The notes under the pieces are model-generated. The model made no database searches and had not been told where the DNA came from. It worked only from the letters and a program-made list of their open reading frames with translations. The translations under genes were made by a program, and so were the position numbers. Below are positions 37,555 through 47,546 of a stretch of 64,000 nt of DNA, piece by piece (position 1 is the stretch's first letter; each line of letters starts with the position of its first letter). Origin of the DNA: Eutreptiella sp. 'Long Island Sound 2002' (taxonomy: Eukaryota; Euglenozoa; Euglenophyceae; Eutreptiales; Eutreptiaceae). Location: NCBI GenBank assembly GCA_964036045.1, contig OZ038391.1:38477833-38541832 (forward strand), written 5' to 3'.

Positions 37555-39183
37555 CTCGGGGTATGCTGCGCGAATGACCCCAAAATAGGGCGTATATGGT
37601 GCCCTTGCCTGCGCTTGATCTAACAACCTCTCTTCGAGGTGTTTGAGGTCAGGTGGCTTCAGTGGATGCTCTTCCATGACCCTGTGCAAACAGGGTGCGC
37701 GACACTTCTGGCCCCTCATCCCGCAGCATGCCCTGTGGCAGGGGGGGGGGGGTTGGCAGGACGCAATCATGATTCCACTGCAACAGTTTGAATGTCATTG
37801 AGATGCTATGTACAGGTGGCATATCGCTATGGACAGACATCGTATAGCATAGGGGGGCTGGCAGTCAGGGTGGAGCATGGGATGTAGGTCTCCGTCGCTT
37901 TGGGGCTGGCAGTGTCGGTGGCAGGTGCAGTGAAGGCGTCAGTCCTGGGTATAGTGTGGATCCTGCAAGGCACAAATATTGCTTTTTGTGTAGGCCTGAT
38001 GATGTGTATGTGTGTGTGTTTGCAGTGTGCAGTGTTTCATCGAATGTATACACATTGTGTATCCCTACTGTCTTGCCTGCCCCTACACTCTTGCCAACCA
38101 CCTTCACTCTGTGTTGAGTGGATCCTCTGGTTCACCCCAAAAGGACGCCGGTTCGCCAGCGTAGCACCGGCCCAGGGCCAGTTGCAGAGCGTGCCGCAAC
38201 TGCTTCGTGTGCACGACGGTCCTGAGCAGCTCGTCCACGCCCCGTTGCTCAATCTGTGTTGCCCTCGCCTGACTGTCGTGCGCCCACTGCGTGTCGGTGA
38301 TCAACAGGGGCCCGGCGCTGCCCGTTGCCCTCCCGAAGCTGAACGTCACCGCAGATCCCCAGCCATTAAACAACACCATCAAGTGTGTGTTGGTGAGTGC
38401 CCGCACCTCCAGTGGCACACCCCTGCGCAGCATCCCAAGTGCATGGTGCTTGTGGCACGCCTCCTGGTCCTGCCGCGCCGTCTGCGCCGCCATCTCCTGC
38501 ACCAGAGCAGTCGCCTGCTGCAGCTGCGCCCGCCGTGCAGCCAGGCAGCTGCGCAGCTCCTGCAGCTCGGCCACCCGCTGCTGGGGGTCAGTGCCCCTCC
38601 AGACAGCCCCAGTGACCTCTGTGAGGGATAGGGACTGCTCCAAGATGTCGCCCGCGGCTCCGGTGAAACTCATGGTCGTGGGATCCAGGGTCTGGGTCTG
38701 AGTGGCAGTGGGCTCTGGGGCGGGGGGCAGTGCGGTGGGGGTCGGGGTCTGCGTCGCTGGGGCGTGCGGTGTGGTCCGGGTCAGTCCAACAGGGGACGAC
38801 ATGGTCGCACCGTGAGTCCGTGCGGTGGCCGGTGGCTCGGTGCGGGGCCGGGGCGGTGCGGTGGTGCGTGGCATGGTCCGGCACAGGGTCGGCGTGTCCC
38901 CGCCCGCAACCTGGACCTCGACTGTGATGTCTGTGAGTTGCATGTCCGAGGGCTCCGGTGCATCAGCTGCGGAGTCGGCGGGGGCGTCCGGGAGAATGCA
39001 GCCCCCGGCCTCCGTGAATTCCATGTTGTCGAGTTCAGCCGCCCTCGCGTCTCGCATCCAGTGCAACGTGCTATCCTCGCTGCTGAAGGAGTGCTCAAGG
39101 GTGAATCGAAGCACCTCTGGGTCGAAGGTAACGTGCTTAGGGGCTGCAGGAGCCGGCCCTTTGGTTTTGATGGCGCTCTTCAT
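37555..39183 (-). CDS. KNL1/Spc105-like kinetochore scaffold candidate (3' end open)
   Basis: Exon 39183-38108 starts ATG (MKSAIKTKGPAPAAPKHVTF) and splices at A|GTGAAG to exon 37681-37555 (acceptor TTTGCACAG, donor GTATGA), phases agreeing; 401 codons so far, no stop. Features: KHVTF near residue 16 fits the PP1-docking RVxF consensus; NMEFT, DMQLT and TMSFT resemble MELT phosphomotifs; a disordered Pro/Thr middle; a Gln/Ala coiled coil (VAELQELRSCLAARRAQLQQ); then NTHLMVLFNGWGSAVTFSFG, which could be the first strands of an RWD domain. This order (RVxF, MELT, coiled coil, RWD) is that of KNL1. Each motif is short, so this is a hypothesis. A downstream exon must exist; a weak terminal candidate lies at 36172-36225. 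Confidence 0.42.
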
Positions 39184-40099
39184 TCGATCTCTGAGTTGCA
39201 AAGAAGGACTGAAATTGTGCAACAGATTGCGGAGAAAACTGAGTAAAGCCGAGACTCGGTGCCCACCGACCAAGGCTCTATCATTCCCAACTCGGTACCC
39301 CCCAACACACACAACCTTGCACAGCAACCAGCAAGGTTTCACCATGTGACCACCCCCGCCCATTCCCCCACTCACTAGACAGTGTCTGGAGGCCAAAAGC
39401 ACCTCGTGACCTGGAAGTGATCGTTTTTCTTGCTGAGTAATTGTGGGGGCAGATAAATTGTCAATTGTAGGCGACCATTCCTGATTGTTGCCCCATTTAT
39501 CTTTTGTACTTTGTCTTTGGTTTGCATTGGGTTGCCTGCTGCATGCCCTCATCCCTCACGCCTCAATTGCTTTATCCAAGGAGTCGAGGTTGAGGTCGAG
39601 GAAGTGGTGAGGGCTAATGATAAGGGAGGGATTGCGCCACAGTTAGAAAGCATTCACGCGTCAAATTCCCGGAGCCTGTGTGCCACCCTGTACCCAACTT
39701 GTTGCCTCAGTGCTGACGACGGCTGCACGCAACACCTCACCTACACCGTGAACTGGGTAGCAGCATGTATGCAAGGGGAGGCCATGCTCAACCGACAGGC
39801 ACGCCCCCGTGATCCAAATGATGCCCAAGGCAACAGCGCTGCAACAGTGCCAATGATGGAAAGAGCTTGGCATCTGAATGGAAATGTCGCTACCCCCCCA
39901 CCCGTCACCCTGCTTAAAACTATGGACGTGTGCCCCTCGAAATAGTCCTTGCGAAGAATAAAAAATGCGCCTTTCACTCTTTTTCCCCCACTATAGCCTT
40001 TGTGGAGAGTTGGGCCAGGGGGGTCCTTAAGAGGAAAAAAAAATTGTCCCTGAACGGCAGTTTTGCAAAAAGACTGCGTGTAGCTCATATGTTCAACCA
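39184..40099. other. Intergenic, upstream of the KNL1-like gene
   Basis: An acceptor-like TTTGCAACTCAG sits just before the ATG at 39183, so an additional 5' exon is possible. Nothing else supported. Confidence 0.3.
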
Positions 40100-40290
40100 T
40101 GGTTGGTGGCGATTGGCGGTTGGCGGTTGGTGGCGGTTGGCGGTTGGCGACTGGCGGTTGGCGATTGGTGGCGGTTGGTGGTGGTTGGCAGTGCTTGGTG
40201 GTTGGTGATTGGTGGTTGATGGCGGTTGGCAGTGGTTGGTGGTTGGCGGCTGGTCGCCGCTAGCGGTTGGCGATTGGCGGTTGGTGGTCC
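40100..40290. repeat. TTGGCGG heptamer minisatellite
   Basis: About 26 units of a 7-bp G-rich repeat (GGCGGTT, with TTGGTGG and TTGGCGA variants). Confidence 0.85.
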
Positions 40291-40391
40291 CTTGGGGCGG
40301 TCCCTAAGGGCGGTCCTTAACAAAAAATAAATCTAGTTCCCTAAGGACCCCCCCCGCGCGTTGGGGCGTTTTGAGGTGTTTTCTTTGCATA

Positions 40392-40776
40392 GGGCCATGA
40401 GGCAACGGATACTGGGCTCGCATACGCCCCCGTGTCACAGGCGCATGGTCATAACCACATTGTTCAGTGTTTTGCTTGCTGCACTGCAGCGTAGACAAGT
40501 TCTGTACCACACCAGGTGGTTGCTGACTGTGCATAGGCACTGGTCCTCTGGACATTTAGGTCAGCTCGCACCCACCACCCACCCACAGTGCCGGTTAGTC
40601 TCTAACCCTTGCCCTGCAGGTCGTGACCCTGTCATGCACTTGCTCTCTGGCCCATGAGGACGTGTCATACTCAATCCTCAGGGGCGCAATGGCGCCTTGG
40701 ATGGCGCAAAGGCGTCTCGGCATTTCAATATGTGCTCCGTCTGTCAGGCAATTCAACAAATCATTGCTGTTTGGCG
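40392..40776 (+). repeat. 385-bp dispersed repeat, copy 1 (family B)
   Basis: Runs from GGGCCATGAGGCAA to TTGCTGTTTGGCG. The copy at 47547-47931 has the same length with four mismatches, about 99 percent identity; a 5' part recurs at 47143-47345. No open frame is conserved in a meaningful way. Type of element unknown; short length and multiple copies suggest a non-autonomous element. Confidence 0.85.
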
Positions 40777-41200
40777 TGTGGCGCATACCATTTCAGCTCC
40801 CCACCATGCATGCGCTTGCCGCCCACACATTCATGCCTACTTGCTTCCGTCATCCTCACTTGGGCCGCACTCTCGCCGCCCCAGTCTTACTTCGGCTGTT
40901 CAACACGTGACAACGTGTCGAGCCTGTGGCTCAAGGGCGCTACAGCGCCCTGCTTTTTCATTTCTTGACATTTCTCGGCTGTTCCGTGCCGCCGTGGCGT
41001 CCCTTTTACCTTGGTCAGCTCGAACCCACCCTGATCAGCTCGAACCCTGGTCAGCTCGAACCCACCACCTCCCTTTGCGCCGGTTAGCCCCGGTCTCTCG
41101 CTCTGTGGGTCTCTCTCCTACTCTCTCCCTTCCATTCTCTCTTGCTCTCCCCTTCTCTTTCTCTCCTGTTGCACCTCTCTGTTCCTTTCCCACTGTGCTC

Positions 41201-41203
<3 letters not shown>

Positions 41204-41246
<43 letters not shown>
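41204..41246. repeat. (CT)n microsatellite
   Basis: Perfect CT run within a longer pyrimidine-rich tract (41096-41285). The preceding phrase CGCCGGTTAG...CTCTGTGGGTCTCTC is also next to the (CT)n at 47.4 kb. Confidence 0.9.
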
Positions 41247-41250
<4 letters not shown>

Positions 41251-41324
41251 CTCTCTCCCTCTCTCTCGCGCCCTCTCTCTCGCGCCCAAAAAGGGGGGTT
41301 CGGGTTGTTTGGTGCATCTCTATC

Positions 41325-41392
41325 CCCCCCGGGGTTCGAACCATCCTCCACGGGACACAAGAGGTGTGGTGTATCCACTGGGCCACGACGAT
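41325..41392 (-). other. tRNA-derived SINE-like head
   Basis: On the minus strand TGGCCCAGTGGAT (41385-41373) matches the pol III A box and GGTTCGAACC (41342-41333) matches the B box, about 40 bases between them. Acceptor and T stems do not pair well, so it is not a functional tRNA. It is followed on the same strand by a purine (GA)n tail. It lies just 3' of the LINE ORF2. Confidence 0.5.
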
Positions 41393-41452
41393 GGGTTATC
41401 TGCACCATGGCACCATGCGCTCCACTCTTCTTCTCCTTTTTGTCACCCCCTG

Positions 41453-44402
41453 TCATGCGTATCTTCTTTCGCATGGGGGTGTGTTCAGCAGTGTGTAGAG
41501 GAACCGCACAGCGTCCCCGGGTACCGGGTCCGCCTGCCTGAAGAGCGTTCTTTGGAACAATCGCAAGAGGTCCGCTCGGCCAGCCAGCCACACATGCATG
41601 CAATCGCCAGTTCTGCTTACCGAAGAGGGCACTGCTCTGTGTCCTTCTGCCGTCGGACAGTGGAGGATCGCCTCCCACTGGAACGGGTGCCACTTGTCTG
41701 CACTTTTGGGTCGCCACTGGACCTGCATGTTCGCCAGAGCCTGGGACTTCAGGGTCCAGTTGATCTGGACCATCACCGAGTAGAGCTCCTGATTGCTCAT
41801 CTGCAGTGGTTCCCCATGGTTGTCCACAATCTCACAGTGCATCCTGGTGCCATGTGGTTGGTCCAGTCGGAGCCAGATCTGCTGATTGCGGGCCCAGGCC
41901 ATTGTGGTCAGTTCTGCTTCAACTGCTTGCAGTCCTTCGTTCGCAATGGCGTCCAGCTGACTCAGTGCTTGCACCTTGAAACGCTGGCGTTCTTGCTGAG
42001 GCTTGACCTTCTTTGGGGTTGGCTGGATGTGTGTGTATGGGCCATACCGCTGCTGGTGAGATCCCTTCGCTGCCGTTTTGTTCAGGTTGACCCTCAACCC
42101 CGAAAACCGTCCAAAACGTGAAACCACTTCCCATACCCTTTTCAACAGCTGTGGGTTGGCTCTTCCATCAAAGAAAATGATGAGGTCATCTGCATACATC
42201 ATGACAGTCAGTACTGGACCCAGGTCTTGTAGTGGGAAAATCACAAAGGATGCCACCAGGGAGAACAGCGCCGGGGAGAGTGGATCCCCCTGGCGTGTGC
42301 CTGCCCTCGGGTGGTGGTATACGCCTGGGACGTATCCTTTTCCAACGGAGTATAGATACGGAGCTCGCAAAAGGTGTAGAATCAGACGGATATACAAGAA
42401 TGGTATGCACATTAGACCCAGAGCTGCCGACACCATCTCGTGAGACATCGTGGGGAAGGCATTTCTGAAGTCCACTGATAACGCCGCTCCTTCACTTAGG
42501 CCATCCCAGAGTGCCCGTGACCCATAGACATGCTGAAGTATGCTTCTGTGTCCAAGGAAACCTGTTTGCTGTGACGGGATACAGTGGAGAAGTACATCCT
42601 CTAACTGGATCAGGAGGATGTTGGTGAGCCACTTCTGCCTTGTAGTTTGCAGTGCAATTGGTCGGAGCGAATCCGGTGTTTGCATCGCCTTCGTCTTGGG
42701 GATCATTGTCACCACTCCTGAGGTCCATGTCTCCGGCATTTTGCCCACTTCGAGGAAACGTTTCATTGAGTCATAAATTTGCGGTTCGAAAATGTCCGAG
42801 AACCTCTTGAAGAATTTTGCCGAGAAACCATCCAATCCAGGGGAGCTGTTGCTGTTCAGCCTCTTAAGGCCTTCATGAACAATGTCCAGGGATAGTTGCT
42901 TGAAAAGAAGTCGACCTGCCTTGCGCAGCCGCTGTTCCACTCCTAACGACTTCAGATAGGCCACACAATCTTCTTCGGTGGATCCCGTCGATGTGGACAC
43001 TTTGTCCCAATGGTCCACCAACTCTTTTGCCACCGCCTTTGCCCCCCGTATCGCCGAGCCTGTCCTGGATACCAGCTGTTGAAGTTTCTTTCGCTCCTGC
43101 AACTCCCGCATTAACCGATACAATTCGTTCCTTTGCGTTCTCGGATCCCCTGAGGTTTCCCCGGTCGTGATCACCCCCTTGAGCTTGGACAGTGTTTCCA
43201 TGCCCGTTCTGTCACGCTGAGCCTTTTCATACACCCCCACCAGGAGGGTGTAGGCTGTTGCTGCATCTGTTGCTGCGATCCCCAGTGATGATAGAAATTG
43301 GTAGACCGCTGGTGCGACAGAGTCTCTCGTGGATCCACGCAGGAACCGCAGGGCCTGTAGTTCTACCGACTGCTTTTTGTTTTTATGCTCCCTTTGATGG
43401 TTGATCGCCTTCTTTTGGATGCAGCTCAGCGCCTCTTCCCACCATTGATCCCCTGTTGACTTGATAGACGTGAGAGATGTCTCCAGATCTTCCATTGCCT
43501 CCGGGTCTTGAAGGATGGTCTCTGGGCAGTAGAATCTGGGGACTGTGTCCTCTGTGTCGAAAGACGGGGGTGTGAATTCAGCCAGGATCGCCTTGTAGTC
43601 TGAGTTGGCAGCAAACATGGGGTACACGCTGGTCGCCAGGCTCAGCAATTCAGATGTTGCGTGGATGCGGTCAATACGGCGTAGCCTCTGCGGGTCGAGT
43701 CGCTCTCCTTCTCGGGGGTAGCCGTATGTGAAGCCCGTCGGACACGATGCTTCCTTGTCCTTGATGTCCGTCAGGGTTGGACAGTAAATATCCACCCAAA
43801 CATCCTGCAGACCCGCTTTCGCCAAGGCCGTTCGTTACCTCCTGGTCTCTGGCACGTAAAGACGTGTCATGCTCAAACTCTGGGGGCGCAAAGGCGTCCC
43901 TGTGTTTTACAACTAAATTCTTGCGATCAGCACATAAAATCAGGTTTGGTCCATGTAACTCCTTGGCGATGTCTTTCCATTGCAACTGTCGACGCGTGTG
44001 CTTGTGGTGGAAGTGGACCACAACTATGGTGATCTCCAGCGGACCACTCGACAGCGAGGCTTTCAACGCCCTGGGAGACAAGAACTTCATTGATTGCAGT
44101 GTCCACTTGGATGTTTTCCACGCCAGTGCCACTCCTCCCCTTCCTTCTTCATGAAGTGGTCCGTCCAGGCCATACCTGTACTTTGACAAGCACTGCACGC
44201 CCGCTTGACGATCCTCCACCGTGACGAAGTGAGGTTCTTGGATGGCGAAGAAGTCCACCTCCAGGGACCGCAGCAGTGACCCTAGGGCCACTATGCGCTT
44301 TTGCTTACGCTTTCTCATGGTTATTTTTGTTTGAAACCCATTGATATTTTGGGACAATACTCTGAGCGTGCTGCTCAGAGGGATGCTTGATGCTGACGTC
44401 AT
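41453..44402 (-). pseudogene. LINE-type ORF2: endonuclease plus reverse transcriptase, disrupted
   Basis: ATG at 44402 opens an APE-type endonuclease (LRVLSQNINGFQTK; VDFFAIQEPHF; NLILCADR). The frame breaks at about 43840-43930, where sequence like part of the 385-bp repeat is inserted; it resumes in another frame (KAGLQDVWVDIYCPTL, then RRIDRIHA). Reverse transcriptase motifs are intact: SSPGLDGFSAKFF, DSLRPIAL, QQTGFLGHRSI, ALSVDFRNAFPTM, TRQGDPLSPALFS, the YADD box, GLRVNLNKT. The endonuclease SDH motif reads NSDYKAI, so the catalytic His is Tyr. After the RT palm a roughly 200-residue tail, with no thumb or zinc-knuckle resemblance, runs to the stop at 41453. Frameshift plus His loss make this copy inactive. 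Confidence 0.88.
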
Positions 44403-45997
44403 CGTGGTGCTCCATTGGACGACGAAGCCTCATCTTCCTTCAAGTCCCGCTTGCGTTTGAGGGAGCTGATGACCTTGTCGACTTGGTCATCCAACTCCAT
44501 AGCCTTGGCCATTTCTCCCGCCGTGATTAGGCCTTGCCTGCGTGTCTTCGAGTCATCTGTGTTTCTGGGGCGGTCTGTGATTCGCCTTTTCCGCGCCTCG
44601 TAATCCGCCTCGGAGATCACAAACATCGGAGGCATCCCAGAATCTGACAGGCAGACCTTTCCAATCAGCTGTGTCACACTTTCCCCGGTCAATCGCCAGG
44701 TGGCAGTGCGCATCTCCCCAACACTCCATCTGACGCGGTCCGCGATGTACCGGCAGTGCACTGAGGGTGCAAGGGCCTCAGTCAGGTCTGAGAGGTACCA
44801 CCACGGTGCCACATCCAGAAGGTACACTGTGCCCACAAGGTCCTTCTTCCATGTCGAGGGGATTGTGGGCTTGGAGATGATATCCCTATCGAGGAACTTT
44901 CCTGTCCTCAGGTCCTTGAAGACAGCCCCGATAGCAGCCACCAGTTCACGATACCTTGTCTTCAGCAGTGAGTGCCCAGTTTCCGTGAGACCCAGCAGCA
45001 GTTTGCTGGGCCCCAGCACGTGGATTTTCACTGGCGATTGTGCTTGCAGCACGCCCGGGATTGTCCAAAACATCGCGAGAACTGAGGCATACAGCATGGG
45101 AGACCATGTTTCCTTGTGCGTCTTCTTGATCCACACCTCATAGACAGCAGTCATGTTGGTCACGTTGGCACCACGATACCATTCCACTGGCTGGATCTGG
45201 AACCTTGGCTTGGATCCGAACTGTGATACCACAGTACTCACCTGTTCCTCATTCAACTCCGTGAAGAACAGTTTTGAGTTCCGTGGGTCTGTCCCCGGGA
45301 GGAGATGGACTTCATCAGAGTTCATGCCAATAGACCCCAACAGCCCGTTGACTAGGTCATTGTGGACCTGCACAGCGTATTGGTTATCCCGCACGTCTGG
45401 CTCGTGGAACACCACCTTGTCAACTTCTGCCCCAGGCGTCATAAGCCGCAGAAGCTTATACGTTGGGGGCGGAGATAGGCTTCTGGAGTCCCTTGTGCTG
45501 CTTGCAATCCAGACATCAAATCGATCATGTGTGCGCATGTGCATGAGGGACCTGTCCGCCATTTGTAACTTTTCGCAGCCGAAAGGCAAGTTCGAGTTGA
45601 GGGCGAGTGCCCGATTGAGAAATGATGGCCTGTCATCATCATCGCTGACAGGTTCAAGCAGGATAGCAACAAAGCGGCCCAGCATGGGCAAATCAGCAAG
45701 TAGTCTCTTAATCGCATGTTGGATTTTATCATATTCAGTCATTTCCCCAACGAGCACAACATTGGGGCGACTACCGTAAAGGACGGCAGCAAGTTTTTCA
45801 GACGAGTAGCAGTCCTTGAAGAGGTCGTACGACAGGGAGGCAGCCTCTGGAACTCCACTCTTCAGCACGACTTCGTCCTGAATGATATAGTCGGCGTCAT
45901 CGATGGCTGCCAAACACGCCAGTTGACCGGCGTCTGCAGGAACGATGACCTCATCGCCTGGCGTGGCCAGACGGGCCTGGGTGTCCCGGACACTCAT
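44399..45997 (-). CDS. LINE ORF1, 532-aa protein of unknown fold
   Basis: ATG at 45997 (MSVRDTQARLATPGDEV) to TGA at 44401-44399, overlapping the ORF2 ATG as ATGA. Uninterrupted. No CCHC zinc knuckle, RRM or coiled coil is evident. The C-terminus carries basic clusters (ARKRRITDRPR and SSLKRKRDLKEDE) that may serve as a nuclear signal or RNA contact. Position and overlap identify it as the first ORF of the non-LTR element; its job would be RNP formation (inference). The 5' UTR probably extends to about 46100, where a G run begins. Confidence 0.72.
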   Translation of the reverse strand: MSVRDTQARLATPGDEVIVPADAGQLACLAAIDDADYIIQDEVVLKSGVPEAASLSYDLFKDCYSSEKLAAVLYGSRPNVVLVGEMTEYDKIQHAIKRLLADLPMLGRFVAILLEPVSDDDDRPSFLNRALALNSNLPFGCEKLQMADRSLMHMRTHDRFDVWIASSTRDSRSLSPPPTYKLLRLMTPGAEVDKVVFHEPDVRDNQYAVQVHNDLVNGLLGSIGMNSDEVHLLPGTDPRNSKLFFTELNEEQVSTVVSQFGSKPRFQIQPVEWYRGANVTNMTAVYEVWIKKTHKETWSPMLYASVLAMFWTIPGVLQAQSPVKIHVLGPSKLLLGLTETGHSLLKTRYRELVAAIGAVFKDLRTGKFLDRDIISKPTIPSTWKKDLVGTVYLLDVAPWWYLSDLTEALAPSVHCRYIADRVRWSVGEMRTATWRLTGESVTQLIGKVCLSDSGMPPMFVISEADYEARKRRITDRPRNTDDSKTRRQGLITAGEMAKAMELDDQVDKVISSLKRKRDLKEDEASSSNGAPR

Positions 45998-46204
45998 GCG
46001 GTCAGGGGACAAGGAGGTGGCGTCGGCGACAGTTTGTCAAGGCCCAGCGGCTTGGGCAAGCATGGACAAAAAGACACCGAAGAAAAATAGACACTCAGAA
46101 AGTTTGCATAGGGGGGGGGGGGGCAGAAGTAGCATCCGGCAACACTAGACAAGCAAGGGATGTGATCGGAAGATGCATTGGCAAAGTTCATATGCCCACT
46201 GAGC

Positions 46205-46325
46205 ACATGGGGGAATCCTTGCACTGCGCGCGCACTGCGCGCTACTTTTAGACTATGTCCCCCCCGAAGAGCCCCTAGGCACGCCCCTTGAAAACACCCT
46301 TAGAATTAGGCGACCCAAATTGGAC
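46205..46325 (-). repeat. 3' module shared by dispersed copies (family C)
   Basis: Contains the GCACTGCGCGC doublet at 46221, CTTTTAGACTATG, CCCCCCGAAGAGCCCC and the codons for SPNSKGVFKG. Matching modules lie at 59720-59905 and 60385-60532, same orientation. Copies diverge from this one just beyond GACCCAAA, while the two distal copies remain alike further. Confidence 0.75.
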
Positions 46326-46631
46326 TGGAGGGGACCTTGAGGGGGACCTTCCCAGTTCTTGTGGCATGGTGAAGGACCAGGGGCCTTTGAGGGGGGAACT
46401 TGACTGTGTGTTGGGCAGTGGAGAGAGGCAGCGGCAATCAGGTGGCGAGTCTGAACTTGGGATGGCAAAGGAGATGGACTCCATCTTGCATTGCCGATTC
46501 ACGGCTCTTAACCCATCTTGGTAGTATTCCAAGTGGAGGAGTCCGTCTTCAGCCGTCCCAACCACCGTGGCAGGAGGTCGCAGGCCATTGGAGCGGGTGT
46601 AGAACACCCTATCCCCAATACTGAGATCCAT
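46275..46631 (-). CDS. Small protein with SH3/Tudor-like domain (mobile-element-associated family)
   Basis: ATG at 46631 (MDLSIGDRVFYTRSNGLR) gives 118 residues ending NSKGVFKGRA. Residues 4-65 follow the pattern G-x-x-V-x-x-T-R-S-x-G-x4-A-T-x2-G-x4-G-x3-L-E-Y, shared with the ORF at 50868-51200, and look like a small beta barrel. The C-terminal part is Ser/Pro-rich. The last codons and 3' flank (46205-46325) recur at 59.7-59.9 and 60.4-60.5 kb. It lies on the same strand just 5' of the LINE ORF1. Function unknown. Confidence 0.5.
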   Translation of the reverse strand: MDLSIGDRVFYTRSNGLRPPATVVGTAEDGLLHLEYYQDGLRAVNRQCKMESISFAIPSSDSPPDCRCLSPLPNTQSSSPLKGPWSFTMPQELGRSPSRSPPVQFGSPNSKGVFKGRA

Positions 46632-47142
46632 GGAGAAAATGGGCCCGAGAAATGAGGAGGGAAGTATGATGTGGCTGTAGCAAGCACCCTCAAAGTGTAT
46701 CACCATATCAATCAACTGAGAAAAAGAGTAGATGTGGTGGGAATGGGCAAAAAATGTGTGCAAAAAAGTAGAAATGGGTGAAACAGGGTGAAGATCCAAA
46801 AAATGCCAGATCCCCAATGCATCAAAACCTACTACCAAACAACAATGATGCCCAAAGTACCACAAAGTATGGGTTTCTACTACGGCTAGACGCCCAAATA
46901 GTTGCACTGCGCGCACTGCACGCGCGCTGCACTTAAGGCGCCCCCCATGTATGAGCACTAGGGCTGGAATCTGTGGAAATCTTACCTTGCGCCCCCCTGT
47001 TCAAAAAGCAGCTGCGCGTGACGGTTCCCTCGCACCCCCAAGGGAACCTACCCCAAGTGACGGTTCCCTCGCACACCCGAGGTTTGGCAGCTTTGGGGGC
47101 AGGCTAGGACAGCAGGTGTGGCAGGGGGCTCCAACCAGGGGG

Positions 47143-47345
47143 GCCATGAGGCAACGGATACTGGGCTCGCATACGCCCCCGTGTCACAGGCGCATGGTCA
47201 TCACCACTCGGTTCAGTGTTTTGCCTTGCTGCACTGCAGCGCAGACCAGTTTTGTACCACTCCAAGTGGCTTTGGATTGTGCTTTGGCCATCTGTACATC
47301 TGGGTCGGTCACAGTGCCGGTTAGTCTCTAACCCTCGCTCTGCGG
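47143..47345 (+). repeat. 385-bp repeat family B, 5' partial copy
   Basis: Starts GGGCCATGAGGCAACG like the full copies, is more diverged (about 85-90 percent by eye), and stops where GTTAGTCTCTAACCC leads into (CT)n. Confidence 0.75.
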
Positions 47346-47379
47346 GTCTCTCTCTCTCTCTGGCCTTTTGCTCTGTGGG

Positions 47380-47380
<1 letters not shown>

Positions 47381-47432
<52 letters not shown>

Positions 47433-47438
47433 CTCTCG

Positions 47439-47491
<53 letters not shown>
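47381..47491. repeat. (CT)n microsatellite
   Basis: Two long CT runs separated by GTGTGTCTCTCGCC. Confidence 0.93.
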
Positions 47492-47494
<3 letters not shown>

Positions 47495-47501
47495 GTTTCG
47501 C

Positions 47502-47540
47502 CCTCTTCACCCTCTTCACCCTCTTCACCCTCTTCACCTT
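47502..47540. repeat. CCCTCTTCA 9-bp tandem repeat
   Basis: Four perfect units ending CTTCACCTTAG, directly before the second 385-bp repeat. Confidence 0.9.
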
Positions 47541-47546
47541 AGACAA

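Larger units (their letters stand above)
41300..46110 (-). mobile_element. Non-LTR retrotransposon (LINE), degraded
   Basis: ORF1 plus EN/RT ORF2 on one strand, no LTRs. The 3' limit is unclear because a SINE-like head and pyrimidine tract abut it. The 5' limit is set by the G tract at about 46110-46122. No target-site duplication could be recognised. Confidence 0.75.

Noticed and set aside
40100-40290. TTGGCGG array as an interstitial telomere repeat
   Set aside because: Seven-base and G-rich like TTTAGGG, but the sequence differs and no telomere context exists.
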